A stretch of 50,067 nt of DNA from Prevotella sp. (GTDB taxonomy: Bacteria > Bacteroidota > Bacteroidia > Bacteroidales > Bacteroidaceae). Below are positions 1-8,980 of this stretch, one piece after another; position 1 is the stretch's first letter, and every line of letters starts with the position of its first letter. Made by a program: the position numbers and the translations under genes. The DNA lies in assembly GCA_017471245.1 (NCBI GenBank), contig JAFUVB010000073.1:1-50067 (forward strand), given 5' to 3'. The notes beneath the pieces are model-generated. The model had not been told where the DNA came from. It saw only the letters and a program-made list of their open reading frames with translations, and did not search any database.

Positions 1-1315
1 AGTTGTAGTAGCTCACCACGAATGCTTTGCGGTTAACGTCTTCTTTGATGAACACACGGTGCATCGTGTCTGTCGTATAAGCCTGTGCCTCGTTCAATAC
101 AAATTTAGGATAGAGATTGTTACGACGTAGGAAGAGTGCATCAGAAAGTTTGATGGAAGGTATTACATACCAATCATCGCGTATACTGGTCTTATATCCC
201 TTGTTGATTCCCTGCAGCTCGCCATTCTCGATATATGCCTTAGTTCCCTCGTTGCCATTCTCTTTGGCTCCTGAAGTGAACACCAGCAGATTAGCCTTTG
301 CACCATTCGCAAGATTCTGCTGCCAGTCAGCTTTCGTAAAGCAAAGGCTGTTCACCTGAACGCTGCGACCAACCATCGGACGGGCGTATTCATGAAGTTG
401 ATACATATCCACAACGGATTGTGGTACTGTGAAATATCCGTTGGAACCAGTTGTGATACCAACCTCGACATCGGCATACGTTCCAATCTTTGGCATAGTG
501 GAAACTCGAACCCTGTTCAGGAAATCGAGTTCCTCTTTGTCAAGGAAGTAGTAAGTCCACTTGTCCGCATGGAAATCTATCTGCTTGGTGGGGAGTTTCA
601 GACGATGTGGGTCAAGTTGCTGTAAAGCATCTGCATCCTTCACCTCAATATGCTCTATCAGATGCTCTCCAGTACCAGTCCGTTCGCACAGCAAAAGCAC
701 TACCTCTTGCTGTATTTCCTCAAACACCAGGTTCTCAAACGAAATGATGTTTATCTTATTGAACGATGTAGCCAGATACTTACGCAGTTGTTGGGCATAA
801 GTCACTTGAAGGAGTTCAGATGGGATAACGAACCCCATCTTTCCTGTTTCTTTCAGTAACAAACTGCATCCAACAACAAATGTCACCCACGCATTGGTCA
901 ACTTGGAGCGCTTAAGCCCAGCTTTCTTGAATATCTCTCCTGCTAACTCTTGTTGACCTTCATCGTAATACTGATAGCGAATAAAGGGTGGATTGCCAAC
1001 AACAAGATTAAATCTCTGCTCTGTATCCAAGCAGAAACGATGGAAGTCCGCATTGATTACCTCAGAATCATGAAGACCTATTGCACGAGCCTTCTCTGCC
1101 TCTACGCCTTCAAACTCTACAGCTGTAGCATGATGGAACAACATGTGCTCTTTTACCATTTGCTCCAAGAAAACACCATCACCACAACTTGGCTCCAAAA
1201 TGTCAGCATCAGTGCTCCCGTTTATACCCCAGTGGAGTATAAACGAAGCAATTGCAGGTGGTGTGTAATAAGCACCACGCAATTTCTGTACGGAAGCGTC
1301 CTCAATCAGCTGCAT
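1..1315 (-). CDS. N6-adenine DNA methyltransferase (M.Eco57I-like), 3' end outside the window
   Basis: This is a class I SAM-dependent adenine methyltransferase, probably the stand-alone protective enzyme of the restriction-modification module. About 438 codons are visible from the ATG at 1313-1315; the frame stays open to the left edge, so the C-terminus is missing. In order I see a TPP-type motif X (GAYYTPPAIASFIL), motif I (ILEPSCGDGVFL, SAM binding) and catalytic motif IV NPPF (VVGNPPFIRYQ). The later part should be the target-recognition region. The ATG overlaps the 3' end of the upstream fused nuclease-methyltransferase by 14 nt and has AAGGA 6 nt before it, so the two are probably translationally coupled. 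In Eco57I-type systems the fused enzyme is accompanied by such a separate methyltransferase. The recognition site cannot be read from the sequence. Confidence 0.88.
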   Translation of the reverse strand, partial: MQLIEDASVQKLRGAYYTPPAIASFILHWGINGSTDADILEPSCGDGVFLEQMVKEHMLFHHATAVEFEGVEAEKARAIGLHDSEVINADFHRFCLDTEQRFNLVVGNPPFIRYQYYDEGQQELAGEIFKKAGLKRSKLTNAWVTFVVGCSLLLKETGKMGFVIPSELLQVTYAQQLRKYLATSFNKINIISFENLVFEEIQQEVVLLLCERTGTGEHLIEHIEVKDADALQQLDPHRLKLPTKQIDFHADKWTYYFLDKEELDFLNRVRVSTMPKIGTYADVEVGITTGSNGYFTVPQSVVDMYQLHEYARPMVGRSVQVNSLCFTKADWQQNLANGAKANLLVFTSGAKENGNEGTKAYIENGELQGINKGYKTSIRDDWYVIPSIKLSDALFLRRNNLYPKFVLNEAQAYTTDTMHRVFIKEDVNRKAFVVSYYN

Positions 1316-4292
1316 ATTGTTCCTTGATTATTGGGATGATACTGTCGTATTGTTCCATGCCATAGAGGTGCATGATAAAGTCTGCCAATTGTTGCTTTGA
1401 CAACTCGAATTGGCGTTGTAGGATGGTAAGTTTACGCTTGTTTCCATGTGCAGCGTCTATCTCATCGCCCATCTGTATCAACTGTTTTTGCAAATCAGCG
1501 ATACTGTCGTGAGCCAAACGCTCATCTTTGTTATCAAAGTCTATCTTGCGGATAGGCAGTTGTTTTAAAACCTTCGTTCCACGCGCAATGAAACCACCTC
1601 CAAATATTTCGCCATAAAGCGAGCTGATCCATTCCAAATACTTACAATTAAGAATGGCCTGCAAATAGTAGATGGAATATTGTGAATTATCTGGCAGGGC
1701 AATCATGCAATAGCCAGCCGTACCACCTGATGATACGAAGGTGCTGTAGCCGTCAACAGCATATTTGTCGCCAGTAGAGAGCACACCAACGATAATCTTT
1801 TCAGGAAGATTGCATGTATCAAGACTCTGGTGCCTACCGTACCTATGCCACTCGTTGGGTGTTGTTGGAACTGGCTTGATGTCACGAGATGCTGCATTCA
1901 AGATGTTCTTGTGAGCAAGGAGATACTTATACAGTTTGGGGTAGTCGTTCTTGATATCATCAAGAGGAATCATTTCCAACTTGTCATTGTCATTCTTCCT
2001 ATAAGGGAATATCACACATGCATTCGGCTTAAATGTGCGATATGTATTCAGACCATCATCCCCAGTAGAAGTTTGGAAATAAGGTCTTGTGACTTCTTTC
2101 TCTACTTTCCAATCTTGACCATCTTTCTCAAAAGTATAAACGCCATTCCTTTCTGACTTAGGTTGGAAAATATAGATTTCGTTAGCACTCGTTTGAATTC
2201 CATTAAAAATAATGTCTTTACCTGTAATTGCTACTATGGGTACAGTATTTGAAAAGATAGTATTGTAAGCACCCCTCAGATATTCAGGGAACAAAGACCA
2301 AGTACCCTCAGAAAGCTCGTCATAGCTCTTAGTATCGGTAGGCAGTAAATTCTTGTCTGCTAACTTCCATTGATTCAAATTGCTAACTTCATTATATCTG
2401 AATGTCTCATGCTCTGCCTTCTTAACAATAAGCAAGCATGTGTAGTTGGACTTCCCTGGGAACACCTTGCAAGCCCCGAAAGCAGTAATTGCTTCGAGTG
2501 TTTTACTTGTTGAAATAATGCGGCGCAGTTCTTTGCCTGCACCAACCTTCATAAACTTCAATGGGACAATGTATCCAAGCAAGCCTTTATCTTTCAGCAA
2601 ATTCATTGCTCGTTCCACGAAAACAATGTATTTGTCAAACTGCTTGTAGGCACTCGAATATTTCTGTTTGTATAAAGGAAGTTCCTTGGGGGTGACTTTC
2701 TTCATACCTTTCGTTGTCAGATAAGGTGGATTACCAATGATCGCATCGAAACGGATGGTACCAAAATCAAACGGATTGATTTCGCTTGCATCCTTAGCGT
2801 CAATATCGCTGCTTGACAAAAGGCTATTGCCGAAGAAGATATTGTTTGCCAAGTCTGGCAGAATAGGATGTTCATTCAGTAAGCTTGCAGAATCCTCATC
2901 CTCCAGCAACTTTAATAGAAGTCCAAACTTGCTTGCTTCTGCGGCATTGAAATCTTTGTCAACGCCATAGATGCAATTTTTCAGCAATTGTTTCTTTTCT
3001 GCAAATTTCAGTCTATACGAATTATCGCCAATTTGTACAAGTTTCGATTTGTCATGTTGGATATAGTAGTCAATCAGAATATCATTCAGCAACTGATAGG
3101 CTTCTAATAGGAAAGCACCAGAGCCACATGCGATATCAGCTATCTTCAACTTCAATATTTCCTTGGCAGACTTATCTTTGCAGAGCGGTGTAATGGTCTG
3201 TCTGAGGATTTCACGGATGATATAAGTTGGTGTTGTCACCACATCTCGATCCACATTTTCTGGCTTCTTGACAATTTGCAACTCTCCGTCCTTCACTTCC
3301 AATTTCTCAGCAATGAAGATTTCGTAAATATGCCCCAATATGTCAGAAGAGAGTACGCTAAATGAGTAGGGACTTTCAGGGAAATAAAGTTGGCGGATGA
3401 TTGTCCAAAAGGCAGAGCTGGCATTGCATACCACTTTGTCGGAAAGAGCCTGATCGAACAGTCCTGAGTTGTACTTTGTATCTGCCTTCCTGAACTTCTC
3501 CAGAAGTTTATCGAAATTGCCGCCATCGGCTATTGCCAGAAGATCTTTGTAGGTCTCGATATTTCTATCCTCACATACACGAAGGAAAAGAATCTTGTTG
3601 ATATAACTCTGCACCTCGTCGCCCAACAGTTCCATATCAATTGTGGGGTCTGCAGCAAGGATCTCTTTACCCAACATAAGCCGCCATTCGTTGATTTGCT
3701 TCAAAAACTGCTTGTCAACAGACCATTGTTTCAGGCGCACTTCAATATCCTTCCACTCTTCGTCAAACTGACCAGTATACACAGATTCCTTGCCGAGCAA
3801 GCGCTGGAGTTCTTCGAACTTGTCAACGTATTCCGTATAGTGGTACTTCTTGATAAGAGCCTTTGTGTTGGTGTCTGTTTCCTCCACTTTCACGGAGGCA
3901 TCGTATATCATCAGGTATTCGAAGTTAGACAATACAGAGATTTTCAGGTTAGCCGTATATCCGTAACGGCGAGCCTGACGTGCAGGTGCATCAATATCAT
4001 TGATATGTACGCAAGGCTTCTTGGCTTCAAGGAAAAACTTGCGTTCTGCAAACAAGCGGAAAGTGTAGTCAGGCTTTTTTGTGTTTTCCGACGCACCAGC
4101 CTTTAGCGGTTCCTCCAAAATCACCTCGCGCTCATTTGTAGGCCTTCCGGCTTTGTTCTTAATGTCCCAGCCTAACAACTCAAACAGCGGGTCAAGGAAA
4201 TCACTCCTCACCAGCGTCTCATTGTAACGATCAGTCAGATAGGTGCTCCTGTCTGCTTCATACTTCTTAATTAATTCTTCTATCGTTGCCAT
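1302..4292 (-). CDS. Type IIG (Eco57I-like) restriction endonuclease-methyltransferase
   Basis: A single-chain restriction and modification enzyme of 996 aa, almost the length of Eco57I (997 aa, from memory). The N-terminal nuclease shows a PD-(D/E)xK pattern: PD at residues 74-75 and EAK at 89-91. A helical connector follows. The methyltransferase has a TPxxI motif X near 354-359, motif I (ADIACGSGAFLLEAY, about 385-399) and motif IV NPPY (521-524). The C-terminal third resembles the TaqI-like target-recognition region. It should cleave and methylate the same asymmetric site and need SAM. Its 3' end overlaps the partner methyltransferase by 14 nt; upstream lies a broken XRE regulator. The gene is AT-richer than the export genes to its right, which fits horizontal acquisition. 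The motifs look intact, so the enzyme may be active. Confidence 0.9.
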   Translation of the reverse strand: MATIEELIKKYEADRSTYLTDRYNETLVRSDFLDPLFELLGWDIKNKAGRPTNEREVILEEPLKAGASENTKKPDYTFRLFAERKFFLEAKKPCVHINDIDAPARQARRYGYTANLKISVLSNFEYLMIYDASVKVEETDTNTKALIKKYHYTEYVDKFEELQRLLGKESVYTGQFDEEWKDIEVRLKQWSVDKQFLKQINEWRLMLGKEILAADPTIDMELLGDEVQSYINKILFLRVCEDRNIETYKDLLAIADGGNFDKLLEKFRKADTKYNSGLFDQALSDKVVCNASSAFWTIIRQLYFPESPYSFSVLSSDILGHIYEIFIAEKLEVKDGELQIVKKPENVDRDVVTTPTYIIREILRQTITPLCKDKSAKEILKLKIADIACGSGAFLLEAYQLLNDILIDYYIQHDKSKLVQIGDNSYRLKFAEKKQLLKNCIYGVDKDFNAAEASKFGLLLKLLEDEDSASLLNEHPILPDLANNIFFGNSLLSSSDIDAKDASEINPFDFGTIRFDAIIGNPPYLTTKGMKKVTPKELPLYKQKYSSAYKQFDKYIVFVERAMNLLKDKGLLGYIVPLKFMKVGAGKELRRIISTSKTLEAITAFGACKVFPGKSNYTCLLIVKKAEHETFRYNEVSNLNQWKLADKNLLPTDTKSYDELSEGTWSLFPEYLRGAYNTIFSNTVPIVAITGKDIIFNGIQTSANEIYIFQPKSERNGVYTFEKDGQDWKVEKEVTRPYFQTSTGDDGLNTYRTFKPNACVIFPYRKNDNDKLEMIPLDDIKNDYPKLYKYLLAHKNILNAASRDIKPVPTTPNEWHRYGRHQSLDTCNLPEKIIVGVLSTGDKYAVDGYSTFVSSGGTAGYCMIALPDNSQYSIYYLQAILNCKYLEWISSLYGEIFGGGFIARGTKVLKQLPIRKIDFDNKDERLAHDSIADLQKQLIQMGDEIDAAHGNKRKLTILQRQFELSKQQLADFIMHLYGMEQYDSIIPIIKEQYAAD

Positions 4293-4367
4293 CGATTTTA
4301 TTTCTATTCAACTTACCCACTAACTTTTCCGAGTTACCCATTAAGTGTATTATAGTTAACCAGTAAC

Positions 4368-4636
4368 TCAAAAAGAAGGGTGGTTCGTTTGACTTTTCTT
4401 TGTTCTAACTAATTCTGTCAGTTCCACATCAAGCAGTTCTGCAATTCTGAGATATGTCTCCATTGTTGGTTGGCAATCGTTGGTACACCACTTTGATTCC
4501 GTAGTAGGGGCACAACCCAATTGCTCTGCCAACCGCTTATTGGTTCTCTGGTATCCCTCCATGAGACACTGTATAGTCTCGCGGCACCTCCCTTCTCTGC
4601 AAGCACCGCCTTGATGCGATTGATGTCCTTGACCAT
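4368..4636 (-). pseudogene. XRE-family HTH regulator of the R-M module, disrupted by an in-gene insertion
   Basis: Two overlapping frames each carry part of one small DNA-binding protein. The N-terminal piece begins at 4636 (VKDINRIKAVLAEKG) and the C-terminal piece reads TNKRLAEQLGCAPTTESKW, then ETYLRIAELLDVELTELV. Proteins of this family, as I remember them, read straight through from VLAEKG to RTNKxLAEQLG. Here about 41 nt (4548-4588) separate the halves, which shifts the frame. The extra segment holds an inverted repeat, GAGAC (4563-4567) and GTCTC (4576-4580). It also supplies an ATG that could start a 64-aa product lacking the first helix. Such regulators often sit upstream of R-M genes and control expression. 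A -7-like TAACTTTG (4662-4669, minus) lies just upstream. Sequencing error is less likely than a true insertion because 41 nt are involved. Confidence 0.7.
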
Positions 4637-4911
4637 AATGGATATTCTATTGTTAATGCTACAAAGTTACTCATTTTTATCCAAACAGGAAACAACGCAC
4701 TAAGATATTTAGCAAATAATCACATTTTAATGTCATTTCCTTCTTTTTCCGGATTGGCATTTATGAAACGATAAACATTAACCTGCTTTATTCAGAAGTC
4801 TTTATACAGTTATTCGAAAAAATGTATCATAAGGGTTTTGTCAGAGCAATAAGCACTTTCGCCATTCTATACAGGCGATTTCCTTGTCCCGATCGGGCGC
4901 TATGGTTCAGC

Positions 4912-5175
4912 AAATCAAATTGATTTATCGCGCAAATCAATATGAATTGTTTTTCAAATCAATATGAATTGCCGAGCAAATCAAATTGATTTACTTTTGC
5001 AAAGCGTTGATATTGAGGTGCGAAATAGGCGGTTTTCAAACGCGAAAACGGCGCTTCGGCGACTCTAAAGCAGCGGATGGCTTCAGCAAATTAATTTAAT
5101 TTATTCAGCAAATTAATTTAGTTTACTTTTCAATTTAAGTTAATTTGCGCGGTAAATTAATGTAATTTACTTTTG
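4912..5175. repeat. 22-bp phased palindromic repeat array (12 units)
   Basis: Units start at 4912, 4934, 4956, 4978, 5001, 5023, 5045, 5067, 5088, 5110, 5132 and 5154, every 22 bp with at most one base of drift. The first four have the core AAATCAAATTGATTT or the variant AAATCAATATGAATT. The last four have AAATTAATTTAATTT-type cores. The four between keep the AAA phase but have degenerate cores. A 7-nt linker follows each 15-nt core. The last unit of each good half ends in ACTTTTGC. No protein or known element explains it. Confidence 0.85.
5144..5175 (+). promoter_or_regulatory. Promoter-like element formed by the last repeat units
   Basis: TTTG at 5144-5147, a 20-nt gap and TACTTTTG at 5168-5175 match the Bacteroidetes -33/-7 consensus. 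Both boxes lie inside the repeat array. The element points right, about 290 nt upstream of the first ABC gene, which also has a closer promoter. Confidence 0.5.
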
Positions 5176-5368
5176 CGATAGTTTGAAATGGAGGATGCTT
5201 TTTGCTGAAAAAGAGGGAGGAAAACGGTGCCTTCGTTATTCCATACTCATCATAACAGTCGTAAGTGGTGCATGCCATAGAATACCACTGTGCGCATATT
5301 TATATATAAGGTGGATTCCTGAACGAATGTTAAATATTTGCTTCCGAGTGAAATTTTTGCTCAAAATG

Positions 5369-5400
5369 TTTGGTAGATATGCTGAAAACAACTACTTTTG
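5369..5400 (+). promoter_or_regulatory. Promoter of the ABC-DUF2807-GntR operon
   Basis: TTTG (5369-5372), 20 nt, then TACTTTTG (5393-5400) fit the Bacteroidetes housekeeping promoter exactly. The ATG at 5463 lies 62 nt downstream of the -7 box. Confidence 0.7.
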
Positions 5401-5462
5401 CAGTGTACTATTTAACTATTACACACAAACGGTAGAATAAACCAATAAAATAGAATCGCTTT

Positions 5463-6287
5463 ATGATTGAAATTCAAGACATCAGTTACAAGTATGCTGG
5501 CTCGCGGGTCAATGTTTTCGACCATTTCAGCCTGACGCTGAATGAGAACAGCATCTACGGTCTTTTGGGCAAGAACGGCACTGGGAAGTCAACGTTGCTC
5601 TACCTGATCAGCGGATTGCTGCGCCAGCAGAAAGGCAGCGTGAAGGTGGACGGCATGGAAAGTCGCGAGCGCATGCCCGAAATGCTGCGTGAGGTGTTCA
5701 TCGTTCCAGAGGAACTGGAGCTGCCTCCGCTCTCGCTTGAGAGTTTTGTGAAGCTGAACGAACCCTTCTATCCCCGTTTCAGCCACGAGCTGCTGCAGAA
5801 CTGTCTGAAGGAGTTTGAACTGCCTGCCGACCTGAAGTTCAACGAACTGTCGATGGGGCAGAAGAAGAAGGTGTATATGAGCTTTGCCCTTGCCACGAAC
5901 ACAAAACTGCTGCTGCTCGACGAACCCACCAACGGGCTCGACATTCCCAGCAAGAGCCAGTTCCGCAAAGTGGTGGCAAGCGGGATGAGCGACGGTCGCA
6001 CCATCGTGATTTCCGCGCATCAGGTGCACGACGTGGAGCAGTTGCTCGACCGCATCGTGATCATCAACAACAAGCAGTTGCTGCTGAATGCCTCCACGGC
6101 TGCCATCACGTCGAAGTATAGTTTCGGCTACCGCATGCCGTCGGAGATGGGCAGCGACGTGATCTATGCCGAGCCCACGATTCAGGGCAATGCCGTGATC
6201 ACTCTCCGCGAGCAGGATGCCGAGGAGACCCCGCTTAATCTGGAGTTGCTTTTCAATGCTGTTAACAAGAATTTAATCAACCAATAA
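5463..6287 (+). CDS. ABC transporter ATP-binding protein
   Basis: A 274-aa cytoplasmic ATPase that would power a membrane partner, probably the 260-aa protein two genes downstream. Walker A is GKNGTGKS (36-43), the signature LSMGQ (129-133), Walker B LLLLDEP (149-155), and the switch histidine lies in ISAHQ (His186). The signature is LSMGQ rather than LSGGQ, as in YtrB/CcmA-like exporters. The C-terminal 70 residues are a variable extension. The gene opens an operon with a good promoter at 5369-5400; the DUF2807 gene follows after 12 nt. The presence of a YtrA-type GntR regulator at the end of the operon suggests a Ytr-like, envelope-stress-responsive exporter. The substrate cannot be deduced. 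Confidence 0.9.
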   Translation: MIEIQDISYKYAGSRVNVFDHFSLTLNENSIYGLLGKNGTGKSTLLYLISGLLRQQKGSVKVDGMESRERMPEMLREVFIVPEELELPPLSLESFVKLNEPFYPRFSHELLQNCLKEFELPADLKFNELSMGQKKKVYMSFALATNTKLLLLDEPTNGLDIPSKSQFRKVVASGMSDGRTIVISAHQVHDVEQLLDRIVIINNKQLLLNASTAAITSKYSFGYRMPSEMGSDVIYAEPTIQGNAVITLREQDAEETPLNLELLFNAVNKNLINQ

Positions 6288-6299
6288 ATACTGAGAAAA

Positions 6300-7019
6300 A
6301 TGAAAAAATATAGTTTGCTGATTATGGCTGTAGGTGCAGCGGTGCTCACCTCTTGCATCCTTCAAAAGAGAACCGATGTCGACCTGAAGGGCGAAAAGAT
6401 GGAAACAAGGGAGGTTCCCGTGGGTAGCTTCACGGAGCTGGCGCTCCAGGGCGGAGTTGAAGTGGAGTATGTGCAGGGCGACACTTGCAGCGTGGTGATG
6501 AACGGAACCAGGAATTCGCTCAATAGAGTGCAGGTGAATCAAGACGGCGAGCAGCTCGACATCCGGTTCGGAAAGCAAAAGAATCTGAATTTTTCCGACA
6601 TCCTCAGCATGAGGAACTTCAAATTGAAGGTAACGGTGACCTGTCCGGAACTCAGGAAGGTGACCGTCTCGGGAGCCTGCGATTTCGATGCCAACGGGCC
6701 GATAGTTGCAAAAGCGATGTACTTCGACATTTATGGAGCTGGCGACCTCGACGTGAAAAACCTCACCTGCGACAGTCTCGCCGTGATGATTAAAGGTGCG
6801 GGCGACTTGGATCTCGGCTTGCACAAGGTGGCACATACGCGTGTTGAAATCTCGGGAGCCGGTGATGCCTCGATTGATTTCGACGACTGCGATGAGGCTC
6901 GCTGCGTGGTGAGCGGTGCGGGCGATATCAAGCTCTCCGGCAGCCTGCGCAAGTTAGACAAGGATGTTTCCGGTGCGGGCAACATCAATACCAAGCACTT
7001 GAGTATTAACGAAAAGTAA
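6300..7019 (+). CDS. DUF2807 (head GIN domain) lipoprotein
   Basis: A 239-aa envelope protein. The N-terminus is a lipoprotein signal peptide with lipobox LTSC, giving Cys19 as the lipidated residue. The rest is a DUF2807 beta-helix-like domain. From about residue 120 on it contains repeated GAGD turns (YGAGDLDV, KGAGDLDL, SGAGDASI, SGAGDIKL, SGAGNI), one per coil of the predicted solenoid. The family is often annotated as a putative autotransporter adhesin, but its function is unknown. It sits between an ABC ATPase and a membrane protein with 12-nt gaps, so it is co-transcribed and may be an accessory of that exporter at the cell envelope. Confidence 0.88.
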   Translation: MKKYSLLIMAVGAAVLTSCILQKRTDVDLKGEKMETREVPVGSFTELALQGGVEVEYVQGDTCSVVMNGTRNSLNRVQVNQDGEQLDIRFGKQKNLNFSDILSMRNFKLKVTVTCPELRKVTVSGACDFDANGPIVAKAMYFDIYGAGDLDVKNLTCDSLAVMIKGAGDLDLGLHKVAHTRVEISGAGDASIDFDDCDEARCVVSGAGDIKLSGSLRKLDKDVSGAGNINTKHLSINEK

Positions 7020-7031
7020 GGAGGAAAGGAT

Positions 7032-7814
7032 ATGAAGAGTTTTAGTGTTTCGCGTTTTGGGCAGTTGCTCAAGTGGGATTTGTTCATGAACAAGAAATAC
7101 CTCATGCGCCTTTTCATAGGCATGTTCATGGCTTTCTTCATTGTGCTGTTCGTGATGGGCGTTGTGCTCGGGGGCGGTATTGGGAGCTCGTTTATGTTAT
7201 CGATGGTAATGATGTGGTTCTATCTGATGCTTGGAGGATGCTGGATGTTCAGCACGATGCAGACTCAGCAGCAGCGTTTGAATTTCCTGATGCAGCCCGC
7301 CTCGAATGTGGAGAAGTTTGCCGTGCGCTGGGTGTTTGTCACCGTTGTGTGGGCATTCATCGGCATCGCTGCCTATCTGCTTGCCGACGTGCTGCAGTAT
7401 GCCTTGTCGCACGTTGCAAGTATATGGACGCCGGAATTTGCCACCAGCTATTTCAGCATGCCCACCATGCGGCTGTTCGGCAACGAGGTGCCGCTGGTGC
7501 TGTCAAAGATGCTTGTCCTCTTTTTGTTGGGCATCGTGTGGCATCACTCCCTGTTCATGCTGGGCGGCACGTTCTTCCGCCGTCATCAGTTCATTTTCAC
7601 GGCGTTGGCGCTGTTCGTGGTGTCGCAGGTGTTCACCGTCCTTGTCTTCGCCATGGGAATGAACATCAACTGGGAAATGTACACCATCAACGAAGACGTG
7701 CTTTATTACTACATCGTGTTCGGGTTGGCGGCATTGATCATTCTCGACTACGTGCTGTCATTCCGCATTTTCAAGCGGATGCAGATTATCAACAATAAAT
7801 GGATGAACGTATGA
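7032..7814 (+). CDS. Integral membrane protein, probable ABC exporter permease partner
   Basis: A 260-aa protein with about six hydrophobic segments (near residues 25-50, 55-75, 100-125, 160-180, 190-212 and 225-247). It has no signal peptide and no motif that names a family by eye. It probably forms the membrane channel for the ATPase at 5463-6287, as in two-component ABC-2-type exporters where ATPase and membrane gene share an operon. Its end overlaps the start of the GntR gene by 16 nt, which suggests translational coupling. The function is inferred from context. Confidence 0.75.
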   Translation: MKSFSVSRFGQLLKWDLFMNKKYLMRLFIGMFMAFFIVLFVMGVVLGGGIGSSFMLSMVMMWFYLMLGGCWMFSTMQTQQQRLNFLMQPASNVEKFAVRWVFVTVVWAFIGIAAYLLADVLQYALSHVASIWTPEFATSYFSMPTMRLFGNEVPLVLSKMLVLFLLGIVWHHSLFMLGGTFFRRHQFIFTALALFVVSQVFTVLVFAMGMNINWEMYTINEDVLYYYIVFGLAALIILDYVLSFRIFKRMQIINNKWMNV

Positions 7815-8185
7815 TTTTCACTAACGACAAGGCAATATATGTTCAGATGGCCAACCGCCTGTGCGACGAGATACTCTCGGGGGTGTATCAGGGCGACGAG
7901 CGCATTCCCAGTGTGAGGGAGTATGCCGTGATGCTGCAGGTGAACACCAACACGGCGGTGAAGGCATACGAACTGTTGGCGCGCGAGGAAATCATCTACA
8001 ACAAGCGCGGACTGGGCTATTTTGTCAGCCAAGGCGCAAAGGAGGAGATACTAAAAGCGCGCAAGGCGGAGTTCATGGAGCAGAAGCTGCCCGAACTGTT
8101 CCGCAGCATGAGGCTGTTGGGCATCGACATCACCGAGGTTGTCGAGGCGTGGCAGGGAAGCCAAACAGGCGAAGCGGGTGAATGA
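7799..8185 (+). CDS. GntR-family transcriptional regulator, YtrA type
   Basis: A 128-aa regulator. The winged HTH occupies residues 10-75, with the typical YtrA pattern IPSVREYAVMLQVNTNTAVKAYELL followed by a wing with RGLGYFV. Only a short C-terminal helical tail follows, with no ligand-binding domain, which is the mark of the YtrA subfamily. YtrA proteins usually repress the ABC operon that carries them. Here the gene is last in the operon (16-nt overlap with the membrane protein gene) and 73 nt before the next export operon, so it might control both. No obvious palindromic operator was found near the 5369 promoter. Confidence 0.88.
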   Translation: MDERMIFTNDKAIYVQMANRLCDEILSGVYQGDERIPSVREYAVMLQVNTNTAVKAYELLAREEIIYNKRGLGYFVSQGAKEEILKARKAEFMEQKLPELFRSMRLLGIDITEVVEAWQGSQTGEAGE

Positions 8186-8258
8186 TAAAAATCAGTTAAA
8201 GACTCTGATAAACATCAAAAAGGCTAACCCATAGTTTCAATTTGTTCGTAGAGGAAAT

Positions 8259-8978
8259 ATGATACACTTAAAAGACATCAACAAGACCTATTTCGGCGCG
8301 CAGCCGCTCCATGTGCTCAAGGGCATCAACCTCGACATAGCGAAAGGCGAGTTCGTGAGCATCATGGGTGCCAGCGGATCGGGAAAGTCGACCCTTTTGA
8401 ACATTCTCGGCATCCTTGACAACTACGACACAGGAGAGTATACACTGGCAGGAACGCTGATCAAAGACCTGAGCGAAAGGAAGGCAGCCGAATACCGCAA
8501 CAAGATGATTGGCTTTATTTTCCAGAGCTTCAACCTTATCTCGTTCAAGACGGCGGTGGAAAACGTGGAACTGCCCCTGTTCTATCAGGGCGTTTCCCGC
8601 AGAAAGCGCCATCAGATGGCACTCGACTATCTGGATCGACTGGGGCTGCTCGACTGGGCGGAACACTATCCCAATGAACTCTCCGGCGGACAGAAGCAGC
8701 GCGTGGCGATAGCGCGGGCGCTGATAACACAGCCACAGATCATCCTTGCCGACGAACCCACGGGTGCGCTCGATTCGAAAACGAGCGTTGAGGTGATGCA
8801 ACTGCTGAAACAGCTGAACGAAGAAGAGGGGATGACCATCGTGGTGGTGACCCATGAGAGCGGTGTGGCGAATGAGACCAACAAGATAGTGCATATCAAG
8901 GACGGAATAATAGGAAACATTGAGGTGAACCTGGAACACAGGTCATCGCCATTCGGCATGAACGGATTAATGAAATAA
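8259..8978 (+). CDS. MacB/LolD-type ABC transporter ATP-binding protein
   Basis: A 239-aa ATPase of the MacB/LolD/FtsE group. Walker A is GASGSGKST (about 37-45), the Q-loop GFIFQSFNLI (about 86-95), the signature LSGGQKQR (about 142-149), Walker B IILADEPTGALDS (about 160-172), and the H-loop VVTHE follows. These proteins drive type VII ABC systems, in which the membrane partner works as a mechanotransmission pump together with a periplasmic adaptor and TolC. All of those partners follow directly here. The next gene starts 2 nt after the stop codon. A short C-terminal extension with many charged residues is unremarkable. Confidence 0.92.
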   Translation: MIHLKDINKTYFGAQPLHVLKGINLDIAKGEFVSIMGASGSGKSTLLNILGILDNYDTGEYTLAGTLIKDLSERKAAEYRNKMIGFIFQSFNLISFKTAVENVELPLFYQGVSRRKRHQMALDYLDRLGLLDWAEHYPNELSGGQKQRVAIARALITQPQIILADEPTGALDSKTSVEVMQLLKQLNEEEGMTIVVVTHESGVANETNKIVHIKDGIIGNIEVNLEHRSSPFGMNGLMK

Positions 8979-8980
8979 GT

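Larger units (their letters stand above)
4640..5462. other. Divergent intergenic region holding a long 22-bp repeat array
   Basis: This 820-bp gap separates the leftward R-M genes from the rightward export genes. It contains the repeat array at 4912-5175, a small palindrome CCCGATCGGG just before it (4888-4897), and two promoter-like pairs pointing right (5144-5175 and 5369-5400). I see no convincing coding sequence. The one longer open frame (5183-5440, plus) begins with TTG and gives an unremarkable, cysteine-rich peptide. Confidence 0.75.

Noticed and set aside
4912-5175. CRISPR array
   Set aside because: The period is 22 bp with only 7-nt linkers, the repeats themselves vary, and no cas gene is near.
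4912-5175. Plasmid-type iterons of a replication origin
   Set aside because: Length and period would fit, but there is no rep gene, the same layout recurs at three other chromosomal sites with other sequences, and the surroundings are chromosomal.
5183-5440. Small protein downstream of the first array
   Set aside because: It begins with TTG, has many Cys, Arg and aromatic residues without pattern, and contains the real promoter at 5369-5400.
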